Origin: Deinococcus grandis
GTDB taxonomy: Bacteria; Deinococcota; Deinococci; Deinococcales; Deinococcaceae
DNA: 64,000 nt
Assembly: GCF_001485435.1 (NCBI RefSeq)
Contig: NZ_BCMS01000003.1
Coordinates: forward strand, 24,001 to 88,000
Direction: 5' to 3'
Numbering within the stretch: the first letter of the stretch is position 1; the number at the start of each line of letters is the position of its first letter. A program made the translations under genes and the position numbers. This document shows, one piece after another, positions 32,605 through 40,488 of the stretch. A model generated the notes under the pieces. It made no database searches and had not been told where the DNA came from. It saw only the letters and a program-made list of their open reading frames with translations.

Positions 32605-33442
32605 AAAATCTACCATAGAAAGTTTACTTAAGACTGTGGATACATGGCAGACAATCTGCCTCATGACCCTTTTCACTTTGTTGACATTCACCGGATTAAA
32701 TAAACAAATTGAAATGATATACGGTTGTATATTTATATTCGCCGTGATATTTAGAAATGTTCTCGATAGAGAGTTATTCTGGTTTGTAGTTTTATTGCTT
32801 GTATTGATACCGTCGATTATTGACTGGTGGTCTCTTGGAGGCCATGCATTTCTTGTACTGTATTGGATTATTGCTATTTTCCTATCGTTTTTTTCTGAGG
32901 ATAGATTGAGCTTTGTCAGCAAGGCGGGGCAATATCTGATTGGCTGTGTGTTCCTTTTTGCGGCTATTTGGAAATTCATGTCACCAGAATTTGCCGATGG
33001 CGATGCGATGAAATACTTTATGATCACAACCGTGCCTATGGGAATAACCACAAGCCCATTTACAGGTTTGGATAGACATAGTCTATCAACAAATATCAAC
33101 AATATTAGTCAGCTATTGACGCAAGATACGACTCAAACTGTAAATCTGGTTGGGAGATTCAGCGTTGACCGCCCGGCGGCAGTATTCACTGCAATTACTC
33201 AATTTATAGAAATCACAATTGCATTTGCTTTTATTGTTCCACTGTCTTATAAATGGTCGGTTATTAGAGAAGTACTTTTAATTTTATTTTTTTTAACAGC
33301 ATATATAATTATGCCTGTTCCCGGATTCGCTGTGCTTTTCTCTTGCATTGGCTTCGCATTTTCCAAGTCGATATATTCAAAAGCCTTTTTTATATTCACA
33401 TTTTTCGTATGGCAAATCATTACCTTGCCATTTTTGGGATAA
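32588..33442 (+). CDS. Polytopic membrane protein (DoxX/MauE/HTTM-like), AT-rich gene
   Basis: The protein has 284 aa with about 7 hydrophobic helices (e.g. TICLMTLFTLLTFTGL, IYGCIFIFAVIFRNVL, AFLVLYWIIAIFLSFF, ILFFLTAYIIMPVPGF, AFFIFTFFVWQIITLPF). A segment YLIGCVFLFAAIWKFMSPEF resembles the first helix and following Lys of DoxX/MauE-type proteins. The start is TTG 32588 with AAGGAG about 10 nt upstream. The A+T content is clearly higher than in flanking genes, a sign of transfer. Partner of the preceding single-TM protein. In known families such proteins work in electron transfer or in maturation of peptides and cofactors; the role here is unknown. Confidence 0.65.
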   Translation: MSLVGKKSTIESLLKTVDTWQTICLMTLFTLLTFTGLNKQIEMIYGCIFIFAVIFRNVLDRELFWFVVLLLVLIPSIIDWWSLGGHAFLVLYWIIAIFLSFFSEDRLSFVSKAGQYLIGCVFLFAAIWKFMSPEFADGDAMKYFMITTVPMGITTSPFTGLDRHSLSTNINNISQLLTQDTTQTVNLVGRFSVDRPAAVFTAITQFIEITIAFAFIVPLSYKWSVIREVLLILFFLTAYIIMPVPGFAVLFSCIGFAFSKSIYSKAFFIFTFFVWQIITLPFLG

Positions 33443-33488
33443 TTCTTAGCCCAACATCGTTATGCGATCAATGAATTCATTAAAGCAG

Positions 33489-33519
33489 CTTAGAGCCCCT
33501 TAGAAAAAGGGGCTCTAAG
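33489..33519. terminator. Bidirectional-looking terminator
   Basis: CTTAGAGCCCCTT and AAGGGGCTCTAAG form a 13-bp stem with a 5-nt loop between convergent genes (33442 on plus, 33548 on minus). T-rich sequence follows on both sides only weakly. Confidence 0.75.
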
Positions 33520-33547
33520 CTTGGTTCAGATTGTAGTCGAACAGAGT

Positions 33548-34774
33548 TCAGGAGCCGGAGCCGATACTGTTCATCATGGTCGTCATCGGGAGGAACACGG
33601 ACACAACGATGACCCCCACCACACCGCCCAGGAAAACGATCAGGATCGGTTCAATGGCGGTCGTCAGGCCTTCGACCTGGGTCGTCACCTCGTCGTTGTA
33701 CATCTCCCCAAGGTAGTTCAGTGTTTCCTTGAGTTTGGACTTGTCCTCGGCTGCGCGGAATTGCAGCCAGTACTGCTCAGGGAATTGTTTGGGATGGCCG
33801 GCCATGACGGGGAACATGGGCAGTCCATCAATGGCCTGTGCGCGCATTTCCCGGAAGTGCTTCTGGTAGACGTCGTTCGCGGCGAGCTGTGCGGTGATGG
33901 AGAGGGCGTCATCGAGGGGGATGCTGTTCTTCAGCATCACTGAGAGGCCGCGGCTGACGCGGGCGAGAATGAACGTCCTGGTCATCGGCCCGACCAGCGG
34001 TAACCGCAGGATCCACTCGTCAATGCGGTAGTGCCCATCCGGGGTGCTGCGGTACCACCGGAACAGCAGCATGATCCCCACGATCACCCCCACGACACCC
34101 AGCGTGACCAGCGGGTTCGAAGCGAGCTCACTGATCGACTTCACGACCTTGGTCAGCGGAGGCAATTCCGCCTTCAGGCCGTCCAGGATGCCCATGAACG
34201 TGGGGACAACCTTGGCCATGATGAAGTACGTCACGATGAAGCACGCAGCCATGATGATGGCGGGGAGGGTCAGGCCCTTCTTGACCATGCCCGCGATCCG
34301 CAGCTGCCACTTGTACATCTCGCTGAGCTCTTTCAGGCTCGGGGCGATGCTGCCGCCTTCAGCACCCATTTTGATGAAGGCGACGAACACCGGGTCGAAC
34401 GCGTGGCTGTACTGCTTACGAGCGACCACTTCGTCGACGGGATGCCCTTCGTCGACCTCCTTGCGGACACTCTCGATGGCCGCGCGAAGCTGCCGGTTGG
34501 TGGTAGTCCGGGCCGCCACGCCCAAGGCTTCGCTCTGCGCGACACTTCCTGATCCGAGAAGTTGCGCGAACTGCTGCGTGAACATGGCCCGGTCCTTCAG
34601 GCTAGGGGGGCGGTTCTCCCACGGCATGGTGATGTCCTGGTTGCGGGTGATGCTGGTGACCTGCACGCCCATGCCGGTCACCATCTTCTGAGCTTCCTCC
34701 TCCGTCGCGGCGACGATCTTCCCCTTGCGTTCGGCGCCGCGGGCGTCAAAGCCCTTGTAATTCCAGGTCCTCAT
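33548..34774 (-). CDS. pilC: Type IV pilus inner-membrane platform protein
   Basis: The protein has 408 aa. GspF/PilC family: N-terminal WNYKGFDARGAERKGKI, the first cytoplasmic four-helix domain (MFTQQFAQLLGSGSVAQSEA), FIKMGAEGGSIAPSLKELSE, three membrane segments (about 170-190, 220-245, 375-400), and the duplicated second domain (TFILARVSRGLSVMLKN, YLGEMYNDEVTTQVEGL, EPILIVFLGGVVG). It couples PilB/PilT ATPase motion to pilin extraction. ATG 34774 overlaps the upstream stop as ATGA. Last gene of the pilus operon, followed by the hairpin at 33489-33519. Confidence 0.93.
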   Translation of the reverse strand: MRTWNYKGFDARGAERKGKIVAATEEEAQKMVTGMGVQVTSITRNQDITMPWENRPPSLKDRAMFTQQFAQLLGSGSVAQSEALGVAARTTTNRQLRAAIESVRKEVDEGHPVDEVVARKQYSHAFDPVFVAFIKMGAEGGSIAPSLKELSEMYKWQLRIAGMVKKGLTLPAIIMAACFIVTYFIMAKVVPTFMGILDGLKAELPPLTKVVKSISELASNPLVTLGVVGVIVGIMLLFRWYRSTPDGHYRIDEWILRLPLVGPMTRTFILARVSRGLSVMLKNSIPLDDALSITAQLAANDVYQKHFREMRAQAIDGLPMFPVMAGHPKQFPEQYWLQFRAAEDKSKLKETLNYLGEMYNDEVTTQVEGLTTAIEPILIVFLGGVVGVIVVSVFLPMTTMMNSIGSGS

Positions 34775-34983
34775 GAAATGACGCGCCTCATCATGTCAAT
34801 GAATGGAGGGAGGACGAAGATCAAGGTGACGGCAGTGGCCACGCAGGCCGTGAGGATGACACACCATGCCCCTATCATTCTGCGCCTGACAATTGCCTTG
34901 ACCTTCAGGTTCCAGGCTGCGAGTTCGCTGGCCAAGTCGTTATATGACCTGCAAGATTCTCTTGTGGCGTTGATGTCGGTCAC
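34771..34983 (-). CDS. 70-aa single-TM protein inside the pilus operon
   Basis: GTG 34983 overlaps the previous stop as GTGA, and its own TGA overlaps the pilC ATG as ATGA, so it is a coupled member of the operon. Helical N-terminus (TRESCRSYNDLASELAAWNLKVKA), basic patch IVRRRM, then a membrane helix IGAWCVILTACVATAVTLIF and a short tail. Not recognised; perhaps a small regulator or linker of the inner-membrane platform. A longer start at 35043 lies within the upstream gene and is rejected. Confidence 0.65.
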   Translation of the reverse strand: MTDINATRESCRSYNDLASELAAWNLKVKAIVRRRMIGAWCVILTACVATAVTLIFVLPPFIDMMRRVIS

Positions 34984-36068
34984 TGCGGCATCCAAGCGTA
35001 CGCGATGGGGTAGATGCGGCCCTGCGTGTCCTTCGCTTGCCAAGTGATGGTGATGGGCGCGGTGGATCGCGTCAGGACGGAGATCGTGCCGATCAGCATC
35101 GCGCGGGGCATCAGGACGCCGTTCGTGCCCCCGCTGCTGTCCCGCTGAGCGAGCTGCGCTTCAACGGGCTGGCCGTTCTGGTAGGCGCGCAGGGAGGCCG
35201 GGTCGATCTGCATGGCCTGGCTACTGCTGGTGTTGCTGAGCGAGTACGTGACGTTCGTGCCGCGCCCCCGGAAGCTCAGGCGCAGGTACTCGGGGACGAG
35301 CGTCGTGGCGGGTGCGTACTGGGCCTGCTGGACTTGCGGCGCCACACTTAGAGCTGGAGCTGAGGCCACCACCGGCAGCGCGGTCGGCGCGAAGGCGGTC
35401 GCGGCGGCCGGGAAGGTAGAGGCCGGGACGGCACTGGACGCAGCTGGGAACGCGGCCTGCTGGAACATGGTGGTCGCCGACGGGAAGGTTGCGGGCGTGG
35501 GCGGAGTGGGCTGTTGGGTGGGCGCCGTCGCGGTGGGGAAGGTCATCAGGGTGGGCGCTGGCGTGCTCGGTGCCGTCCAGTTCACCGCAGGCGCCGCCGT
35601 GGCCGGGAGGGCAGCTGCGGCCATGGGAGGAACGGCGGTGCTGGGGACGCCGATGGCGGCTGCCGGGTTGGTCGGGAAGGCCTGGACTGGCGCGGCGGCC
35701 TGCGGCATGACCGGGAGCGTGGCGGCCTGGGGCACTGGAGCGGGCGTGGTGGATCGCCCGGACGAAATCGCCTGCGTGATCCGCATCCATTCCGCCTGGT
35801 ACCGCACGGTCTCCTCCAGCGTGGCCACGCGGATGGGTTGCGGGCTCTGGATGTAGATGCTCACGCCGGTTCCCTCGTAATTCGGGATGAAGTACGTGCC
35901 GTTCGCGATGGTGACGGTGCCGTACGGCAGGAGCTGCACATTGAGGGGCATCACCATGGGCTGCGCGCCGGGCGCTGTGACCACGGCATTCGTGAGGGTC
36001 TGCGCGGCGCTGAGGCTGGAGGTACTGAGGACGGCGGTCAGGACAACGGTGGTGAGGAACTTCTTCAT
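34980..36068 (-). CDS. Secreted pilus-operon protein with Ala/Pro-rich middle
   Basis: The protein has 362 aa. Signal peptide MKKFLTTVVLTAVLSTSSLS (about 1-21). The N-terminal domain (about 25-95: MPLNVQLLPYGTVTIANGTYFI, GVSIYIQSPQPIRVATL) and the C-terminal beta-rich domain (about 255-362: YLRLSFRGRGTNVTYSLSN, RAMLIGTISVLTRSTAPITI) are joined by about 160 residues of Ala/Pro/Thr/Val. It probably spans the periplasm next to the PilQ secretin. It has its own GTCACCCC promoter with a short leader and a GAGGT ribosome site, unlike the leaderless genes. The first 24 nt around its start are nearly identical to those at 61937-61960. Confidence 0.75.
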   Translation of the reverse strand: MKKFLTTVVLTAVLSTSSLSAAQTLTNAVVTAPGAQPMVMPLNVQLLPYGTVTIANGTYFIPNYEGTGVSIYIQSPQPIRVATLEETVRYQAEWMRITQAISSGRSTTPAPVPQAATLPVMPQAAAPVQAFPTNPAAAIGVPSTAVPPMAAAALPATAAPAVNWTAPSTPAPTLMTFPTATAPTQQPTPPTPATFPSATTMFQQAAFPAASSAVPASTFPAAATAFAPTALPVVASAPALSVAPQVQQAQYAPATTLVPEYLRLSFRGRGTNVTYSLSNTSSSQAMQIDPASLRAYQNGQPVEAQLAQRDSSGGTNGVLMPRAMLIGTISVLTRSTAPITITWQAKDTQGRIYPIAYAWMPQ

Positions 36069-36087
36069 GGACTACCTCGCTGGGTGC

Positions 36088-36110
36088 AGTGTGGGTGACG
36101 TGGGGGTGAC
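36088..36110 (-). promoter_or_regulatory. GTCACCCC-type promoter with a short leader
   Basis: GTCACCCC (36103-36110), 9 nt, CACACT (36088-36093) on the minus strand. Here the ATG lies 19 nt beyond the hexamer, giving a leader of about 12 nt with AGCGAGGT. This shows the box pairs with the hexamer and not with the start codon. Confidence 0.65.
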
Positions 36111-36119
36111 GGGACGGGC

Positions 36120-38381
36120 TTATCGGCCGGGAATCTTGATCTGGGTGACGCCCGCGCCTGGGGTCACGGTAGGGACGGCCGGGCCGCGCGTGTCGGACCG
36201 GTCGGCGGCCTGCAGGCTGATCAGGAGCACACTGGTGCCCTTCGTGACGCTGGTCTTCCCGAACAGGGCGCCCAGCACGGGAATTTCGCTCAGGATGGGC
36301 ACGCCCTTCTTCGTGGCACTGTCGTCGGTGGACAGCACGCCGCCGAGGAGGAGCGTCTCGCCGGGCGTGACGGTGGCGATGGTCGTCAAGGTCTGCTTCT
36401 CGACGAGGATGGAATTCTGGACGCCGGCGCGGGGCGTCTGCCCCAGGTCGAGCTGGATCTGGAGTTCCACGCGGCCGTCGGGGCTCAGGCGGGGCGTCAG
36501 GGTGACGTTCAGGCCGTAGTCGTAGGTTTCGCGGGTCTGCGTGGTGGTGCTCGTTCCGCCGCCCGTGCTGGTGTTCGTCACCGGGAGGAGCAGCTGGCCG
36601 CCATTCCTGAAGACGCTGGGCCGACCGTCCTGCGCGACGAACGAGGTGTCGAGCAGGGTGTTGGCGCGGCCGCTGGTGCGGGCGGCCTGGAGTTTCGCCT
36701 CCACGCTGACGGGGCTCAGTCCAGCCGAGTACCCGGCCGTGAGTGCACCGTCCGTGTGCCCGATGCTGAAGCCGCCCACGCCGACCTTCCAGTCGAGGCC
36801 GAGGTCTGAGCCGTTGCTGCCGCTGATCTGTTCGATGCGCAGTGCCATGCGGACATCGGGCAGTTGCTCGTCGAGATCCTTGATGGTGCGCTTCACGCGG
36901 GCCACAGCGTCCGGGTTGCCGGTGAGGACCACACTTCGCGTCCGGTCATCCGCGATCACCCGCACGCCCCCAATCAGGGTGGCGCCCGCGCTCTGTCCCG
37001 CGCTCTGACTGGTCGAAGGAGTACTGCCCTGGGTGGTAGATGACGCTGTGCTGCCCGTTCCCTGGGCTGCGGTGCCGGTCGTGGCCTTCTCCCCGCCCTC
37101 CGCCTTGGTGCCGTCCTGCGCGTACAGGGTCCCCAGCTGCTGCACGAGGGTGGCCGCCGTGGCGTACGCGAGCGGAACGCGCAGGGTGACGGCCTCCATC
37201 GTCGGGGGCGGGGTGGGCGCGCCCAGGCGCACCTGCTGCAGGTAGGCGCTGACGCGTACCTGCTCGATCGGCGTGGCGCGCACTTCCAGGCCGCCACTGA
37301 CCACGCGGACGGATGCGTTCGGGAAGATCTCCTTCAGGGTCGCGTCCGTCCCGCTGGACACGTCCGGGTACACCACGATGACGCGCATGGCTTCGCGCAC
37401 TTCAGCCGCGCTCAGGGCGGTCTGGAAGGCCGTCAGGTCGTCGGCGGGGCCGCGAAGGACGTACGTGCCCGCGTCCAGCGGTGTGGGCTTCAGGGTGCTG
37501 CTGACACTCGCGGCGATGCGGGTGACGAGGTCAGCACTCAGGGACGTCTGGATGGTGCGCTGCTGCTGCACGTCGGCCGGTGGCACGGCCAGGGGAACGG
37601 GGTCCTGGTCAGACGCAGCTGCGGGCCGGTCCGGAGCGTCCTTCTCCAGCTGCGCGAGGGTGATCTTCGCGGCGGTGAGCGCGGCGGCACTGGGCGCCTG
37701 AAGGTACGCGCGGCCGTACGCGGCGAAGAGTTTCACGTCGTGCAGGGCTGCCAGGGTCGTGCGGGCCAGGTCGGGGTCCGTGCGGGTCATGGGCACGCTG
37801 TCGGTGATGGTGCCTGGAGCGGCGGGTGTGCTCACCTGAGTCGTGAGGAGGGCCTGCACCTGGGCGACCTGCTCCGCCGTGCCGCTGACGATGCTCGCCT
37901 CGCCCACGGGCACGATGGTCGTCCCGGTGAGGGTGGCCAGGCGGGCCGCGTCATCAGCCGTCAGCAGCACGGGGACGGTCACGAGGATGGGCTTGGGCGC
38001 GGTCAGCAGGGCGTTGATGGCGCCTGGCGGGGCGATGACCAGCGTGTCGCCGATGAGTTGCGCGGCGATCTTGTCGCTGTACAGGCTGAGGAGGCGTTCG
38101 AGGGCGGCTTTGCCGGTCAGGCCCTTGATGGAGAGGGTAACGGGCACGCTTGGGATATCCCGGGAGAGGAGGGTGAGGCCAGTCGCTTTGGCGATGGCGG
38201 TCAGGACGGTGGAGAGTGGTGCGCCACTGGGGAGCGTGACAGTGACCGTCTTGGCGAGCTTCGGGTTGCTGGGGAGCGTGACCGCGAGTGCGGGCGTGGC
38301 GGCGACGGCCGCCGGGGTGGCGGCGTACGCGGTGAAGGATGCGCTGGACAGGGCCAGCATCAGGGTCAACATGCGGTTCAT
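36120..38381 (-). CDS. pilQ: Type IV pilus secretin
   Basis: The protein has 753 aa. Signal peptide about 1-21 (MNRMLTLMLALSSASFTAYA). Periplasmic N-domains follow, including an STN-like LSTVLTAIAKATGLTLLSRD and several N1-type repeats (VSAYLQQVRLGAPTPP). The secretin core is at the C-terminus with GVPILSEIPVLGALFGKTSV and LLISLQAADR, the signature of GspD/PilQ. It forms the outer-membrane ring through which the pilus exits. Ser/Thr/Gly-rich linker at about 420-460. The ATG overlaps the upstream stop as ATGA. An internal promoter box precedes it. Confidence 0.93.
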   Translation of the reverse strand: MNRMLTLMLALSSASFTAYAATPAAVAATPALAVTLPSNPKLAKTVTVTLPSGAPLSTVLTAIAKATGLTLLSRDIPSVPVTLSIKGLTGKAALERLLSLYSDKIAAQLIGDTLVIAPPGAINALLTAPKPILVTVPVLLTADDAARLATLTGTTIVPVGEASIVSGTAEQVAQVQALLTTQVSTPAAPGTITDSVPMTRTDPDLARTTLAALHDVKLFAAYGRAYLQAPSAAALTAAKITLAQLEKDAPDRPAAASDQDPVPLAVPPADVQQQRTIQTSLSADLVTRIAASVSSTLKPTPLDAGTYVLRGPADDLTAFQTALSAAEVREAMRVIVVYPDVSSGTDATLKEIFPNASVRVVSGGLEVRATPIEQVRVSAYLQQVRLGAPTPPPTMEAVTLRVPLAYATAATLVQQLGTLYAQDGTKAEGGEKATTGTAAQGTGSTASSTTQGSTPSTSQSAGQSAGATLIGGVRVIADDRTRSVVLTGNPDAVARVKRTIKDLDEQLPDVRMALRIEQISGSNGSDLGLDWKVGVGGFSIGHTDGALTAGYSAGLSPVSVEAKLQAARTSGRANTLLDTSFVAQDGRPSVFRNGGQLLLPVTNTSTGGGTSTTTQTRETYDYGLNVTLTPRLSPDGRVELQIQLDLGQTPRAGVQNSILVEKQTLTTIATVTPGETLLLGGVLSTDDSATKKGVPILSEIPVLGALFGKTSVTKGTSVLLISLQAADRSDTRGPAVPTVTPGAGVTQIKIPGR

Positions 38382-39919
38382 TCGGCCTCCTGGAGCAGCA
38401 CGGTGCGCGTGCCACTTGCATCACGGAGTGTGAGTTGCGTAGGGGTGACCGTCACAACCTTCACGCTGGTCCCCGGAATGACCTGACCCGCTGTGACCGT
38501 CTCATCCCGGCCACTGACGGTGAGCAGCGCGATGGTCTGGCCGCCCTCGGATTGCACCGAGCCGAGGTACGTCACGGATGCAGACGTGGGGGTGACGGGC
38601 GCAACAGGGGCCGCTGCGGTCTCACTGGGTGCAGGGGTCAGGACGGTCACGGCGACGGCGCTGCCCGTGCTCTGCGGGCGGGGCGCGGGCAGGACCGTGA
38701 CGGGCTGGGCGGTAACAGGCAGTGGAGTGACAGGCTCAGGGGCGGGGGGCACGTACCGGGGTGGCGCGTACGTGATCGGTGCGACCTGCACCGGTTTCAC
38801 CTGTTTCACCGGCTGAACGGGCAGCGGAGTGGGTGTGCTCACGATAGGAACCGGAGCGACTGGAGCCGCATCAATGGGAACGACTGTAGGGGTGGCGGTC
38901 TGGAAGGGTGCTGGCGCTGATTGCTGCACGGCACTCTGGACGGTGGCTCGGGCGGCGCCGGTGCTGCTGGGTGCGCCCGAACCGAACGAGCTGGAGAGAG
39001 CTGGATCTGGAGTGACGAGCGCTGAGGCGACTTCCTCGCTGGGTGTTGCTGTCACGGGGGTCTGTTCAGCAGCAGGTTCGGCAGTAGTGGGAACCGTGCC
39101 GGACTGGCTGGGCGCGGCCGCCGACGTCGCGGCAGGCGTGGAGGTGGCGGAGGTGGTGGTGTTGGGCAATGGCGTCGGTTGACCCGCTGGTGTGCTGATC
39201 GCGACAGGTGGGCTCTGCGTCCCGGGGGTGCTGGGGGACGCGGGCGCTCCCTCACGACCAGGTGATGGTGCGGTCAATGCGTCACCGGGGGCGACGGGTG
39301 CGGCAGTTCCGGGCGCCCCGGAGACCAGGTCAGGGGTGGGATTGGGCTGGAGTGATCGGGCGATCAGGACGATGCCGAGAACGCCGAGGGCAGCCGTCAT
39401 GAGGAGCAGGCGCGGCGGGGGTAGACGAACTTTCGTGGGGGCTTTCGCGGTGACGGGTGATTCGTTGTGGGGTGCAGCAGTGGCACTGTTCTGGTCAGTC
39501 GGCGCCGGGCCCTTCTGCTTCTTGAGCCCTGCGCCAGGACGCGCGGGTTTCCTGAGGCCGCGTTTCTTGGGTGCGTCCTGTGGTGCGGTGGGGGCTTCGA
39601 GTTGAGGTTCGCTGGGCGCAGAATCGGAGGCTGGGCCGGGGAGTTGAAATGCCTGATCAGGTGTTGTGACAGGATCCGTGGGCGCTGCGGCTGGTGGTGC
39701 TGTGGGTGCGTGGACAGGACGCGGGGCTGACTTCACGGTTGCTGGTGCCGGTGCAGGCGGCACGACAGGTGCGGGTGGGTCGGCGGTGGCCGCCGGAATG
39801 GGAGTGCGGGTGGGTGCTGCAGCGGGAACGGGGGCAGCGGCGGGCTGAGCAGGGCGGACTGGTGCGGGCCGGGCTGGGGCCGGGCGGGGGCTGGGGTGTT
39901 GCGGGTCTTCTTGCGTCAT
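38378..39919 (-). CDS. PilP/GspC-like bitopic protein, Pro/Ala/Thr-rich
   Basis: The protein has 513 aa. A long cytosolic N-terminus of Pro/Ala (PAPARPAPVRPAQPAAAPVP), a basic patch (KKRGLRKPARPG), one membrane helix (LLLMTAALGVLGIVLIARSL, about 173-192), then about 240 residues of Thr/Pro/Ala linker. The C-terminal 75-residue beta domain (SASVTYLGSVQSEGGQTIAL, VTAGQVIPGTSVKVVTVTPT, LRDASGTRTVLLQ) matches the pattern of the PilP/GspC HR domain that binds the secretin. Position between pilO and pilQ agrees. Much longer than ordinary PilP (about 175 aa). ATGA-coupled at both ends. Confidence 0.8.
   Translation of the reverse strand: MTQEDPQHPSPRPAPARPAPVRPAQPAAAPVPAAAPTRTPIPAATADPPAPVVPPAPAPATVKSAPRPVHAPTAPPAAAPTDPVTTPDQAFQLPGPASDSAPSEPQLEAPTAPQDAPKKRGLRKPARPGAGLKKQKGPAPTDQNSATAAPHNESPVTAKAPTKVRLPPPRLLLMTAALGVLGIVLIARSLQPNPTPDLVSGAPGTAAPVAPGDALTAPSPGREGAPASPSTPGTQSPPVAISTPAGQPTPLPNTTTSATSTPAATSAAAPSQSGTVPTTAEPAAEQTPVTATPSEEVASALVTPDPALSSSFGSGAPSSTGAARATVQSAVQQSAPAPFQTATPTVVPIDAAPVAPVPIVSTPTPLPVQPVKQVKPVQVAPITYAPPRYVPPAPEPVTPLPVTAQPVTVLPAPRPQSTGSAVAVTVLTPAPSETAAAPVAPVTPTSASVTYLGSVQSEGGQTIALLTVSGRDETVTAGQVIPGTSVKVVTVTPTQLTLRDASGTRTVLLQEAE
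38427..38449 (-). promoter_or_regulatory. Possible internal GTCACCCC-type promoter before pilQ
   Basis: GTCACCCC (38442-38449), 9 nt, CACACT (38427-38432) on the minus strand inside the last codons of the upstream gene. Transcripts would carry about 40 nt of leader with AGGAGG before the pilQ ATG. It could be chance within coding sequence. Confidence 0.4.
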
Positions 39920-40488
39920 GGTGTCCCTCCGGTCGGGATGGCAGTGGGTGTTGTCGAGGGGGGCGCTTTCACTGGTGTGCTGTCGCGGGTGTAGGTGGTG
40001 AGTTTCAGAACGCCGGTGACCTGCCCGTCGTCTCCGGCGGACAGGCTGATCCCGCGGGCGGTGAAGGCGCGGGGGAGTGCGGCGATGGTCTGCACGTAGG
40101 CCTGCGTGCGGGCGTACGTGCCGCTGATGTCCAGGTCCAGATCCACGGCGGTGACGCCTGCGACATCACTGACGCGCACGGTGCGGGAGAGTTTCCCTGT
40201 GGTGACCCCGAGGCGCTGGGCGGCCAGTTGGAGGGTGTCCAGTACGCGGGGGAGCTCCTCGCTGTCAGGGAGGCTCTGCTGGAGCTCGGCGTCCGCGCGG
40301 CGCAGCTCGGCTTCCCTCTGTTGCTCAACTGGGAGTGCAGCTGCGTCGGCACTGAGGCGGTCGATCTCGCTGCGCAGGCGGGTCTGCTCGGTCCGGGCGG
40401 TCTGCACCATCGGCCAGGTGACCTTCACGACCCCGAGTACGCCCAGGAGGCTGACGGCGAAGGCTGGGAGGAGGGCTTTCTGGTTCAT
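39916..40488 (-). CDS. pilO: Type IV pilus alignment protein PilO
   Basis: The protein has 190 aa. One N-terminal membrane helix (LPAFAVSLLGVLGVVKV), coiled coil (RTEQTRLRSEIDRLSADAAAL, EAELRRADAELQQSL) and a ferredoxin-like periplasmic domain (VDLDLDISGTYARTQAYVQTI, GVLKLTTYTRD). This is the PilO architecture. It links the inner-membrane platform to PilP. Coupled on both sides by ATGA. Confidence 0.85.
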   Translation of the reverse strand: MNQKALLPAFAVSLLGVLGVVKVTWPMVQTARTEQTRLRSEIDRLSADAAALPVEQQREAELRRADAELQQSLPDSEELPRVLDTLQLAAQRLGVTTGKLSRTVRVSDVAGVTAVDLDLDISGTYARTQAYVQTIAALPRAFTARGISLSAGDDGQVTGVLKLTTYTRDSTPVKAPPSTTPTAIPTGGTP

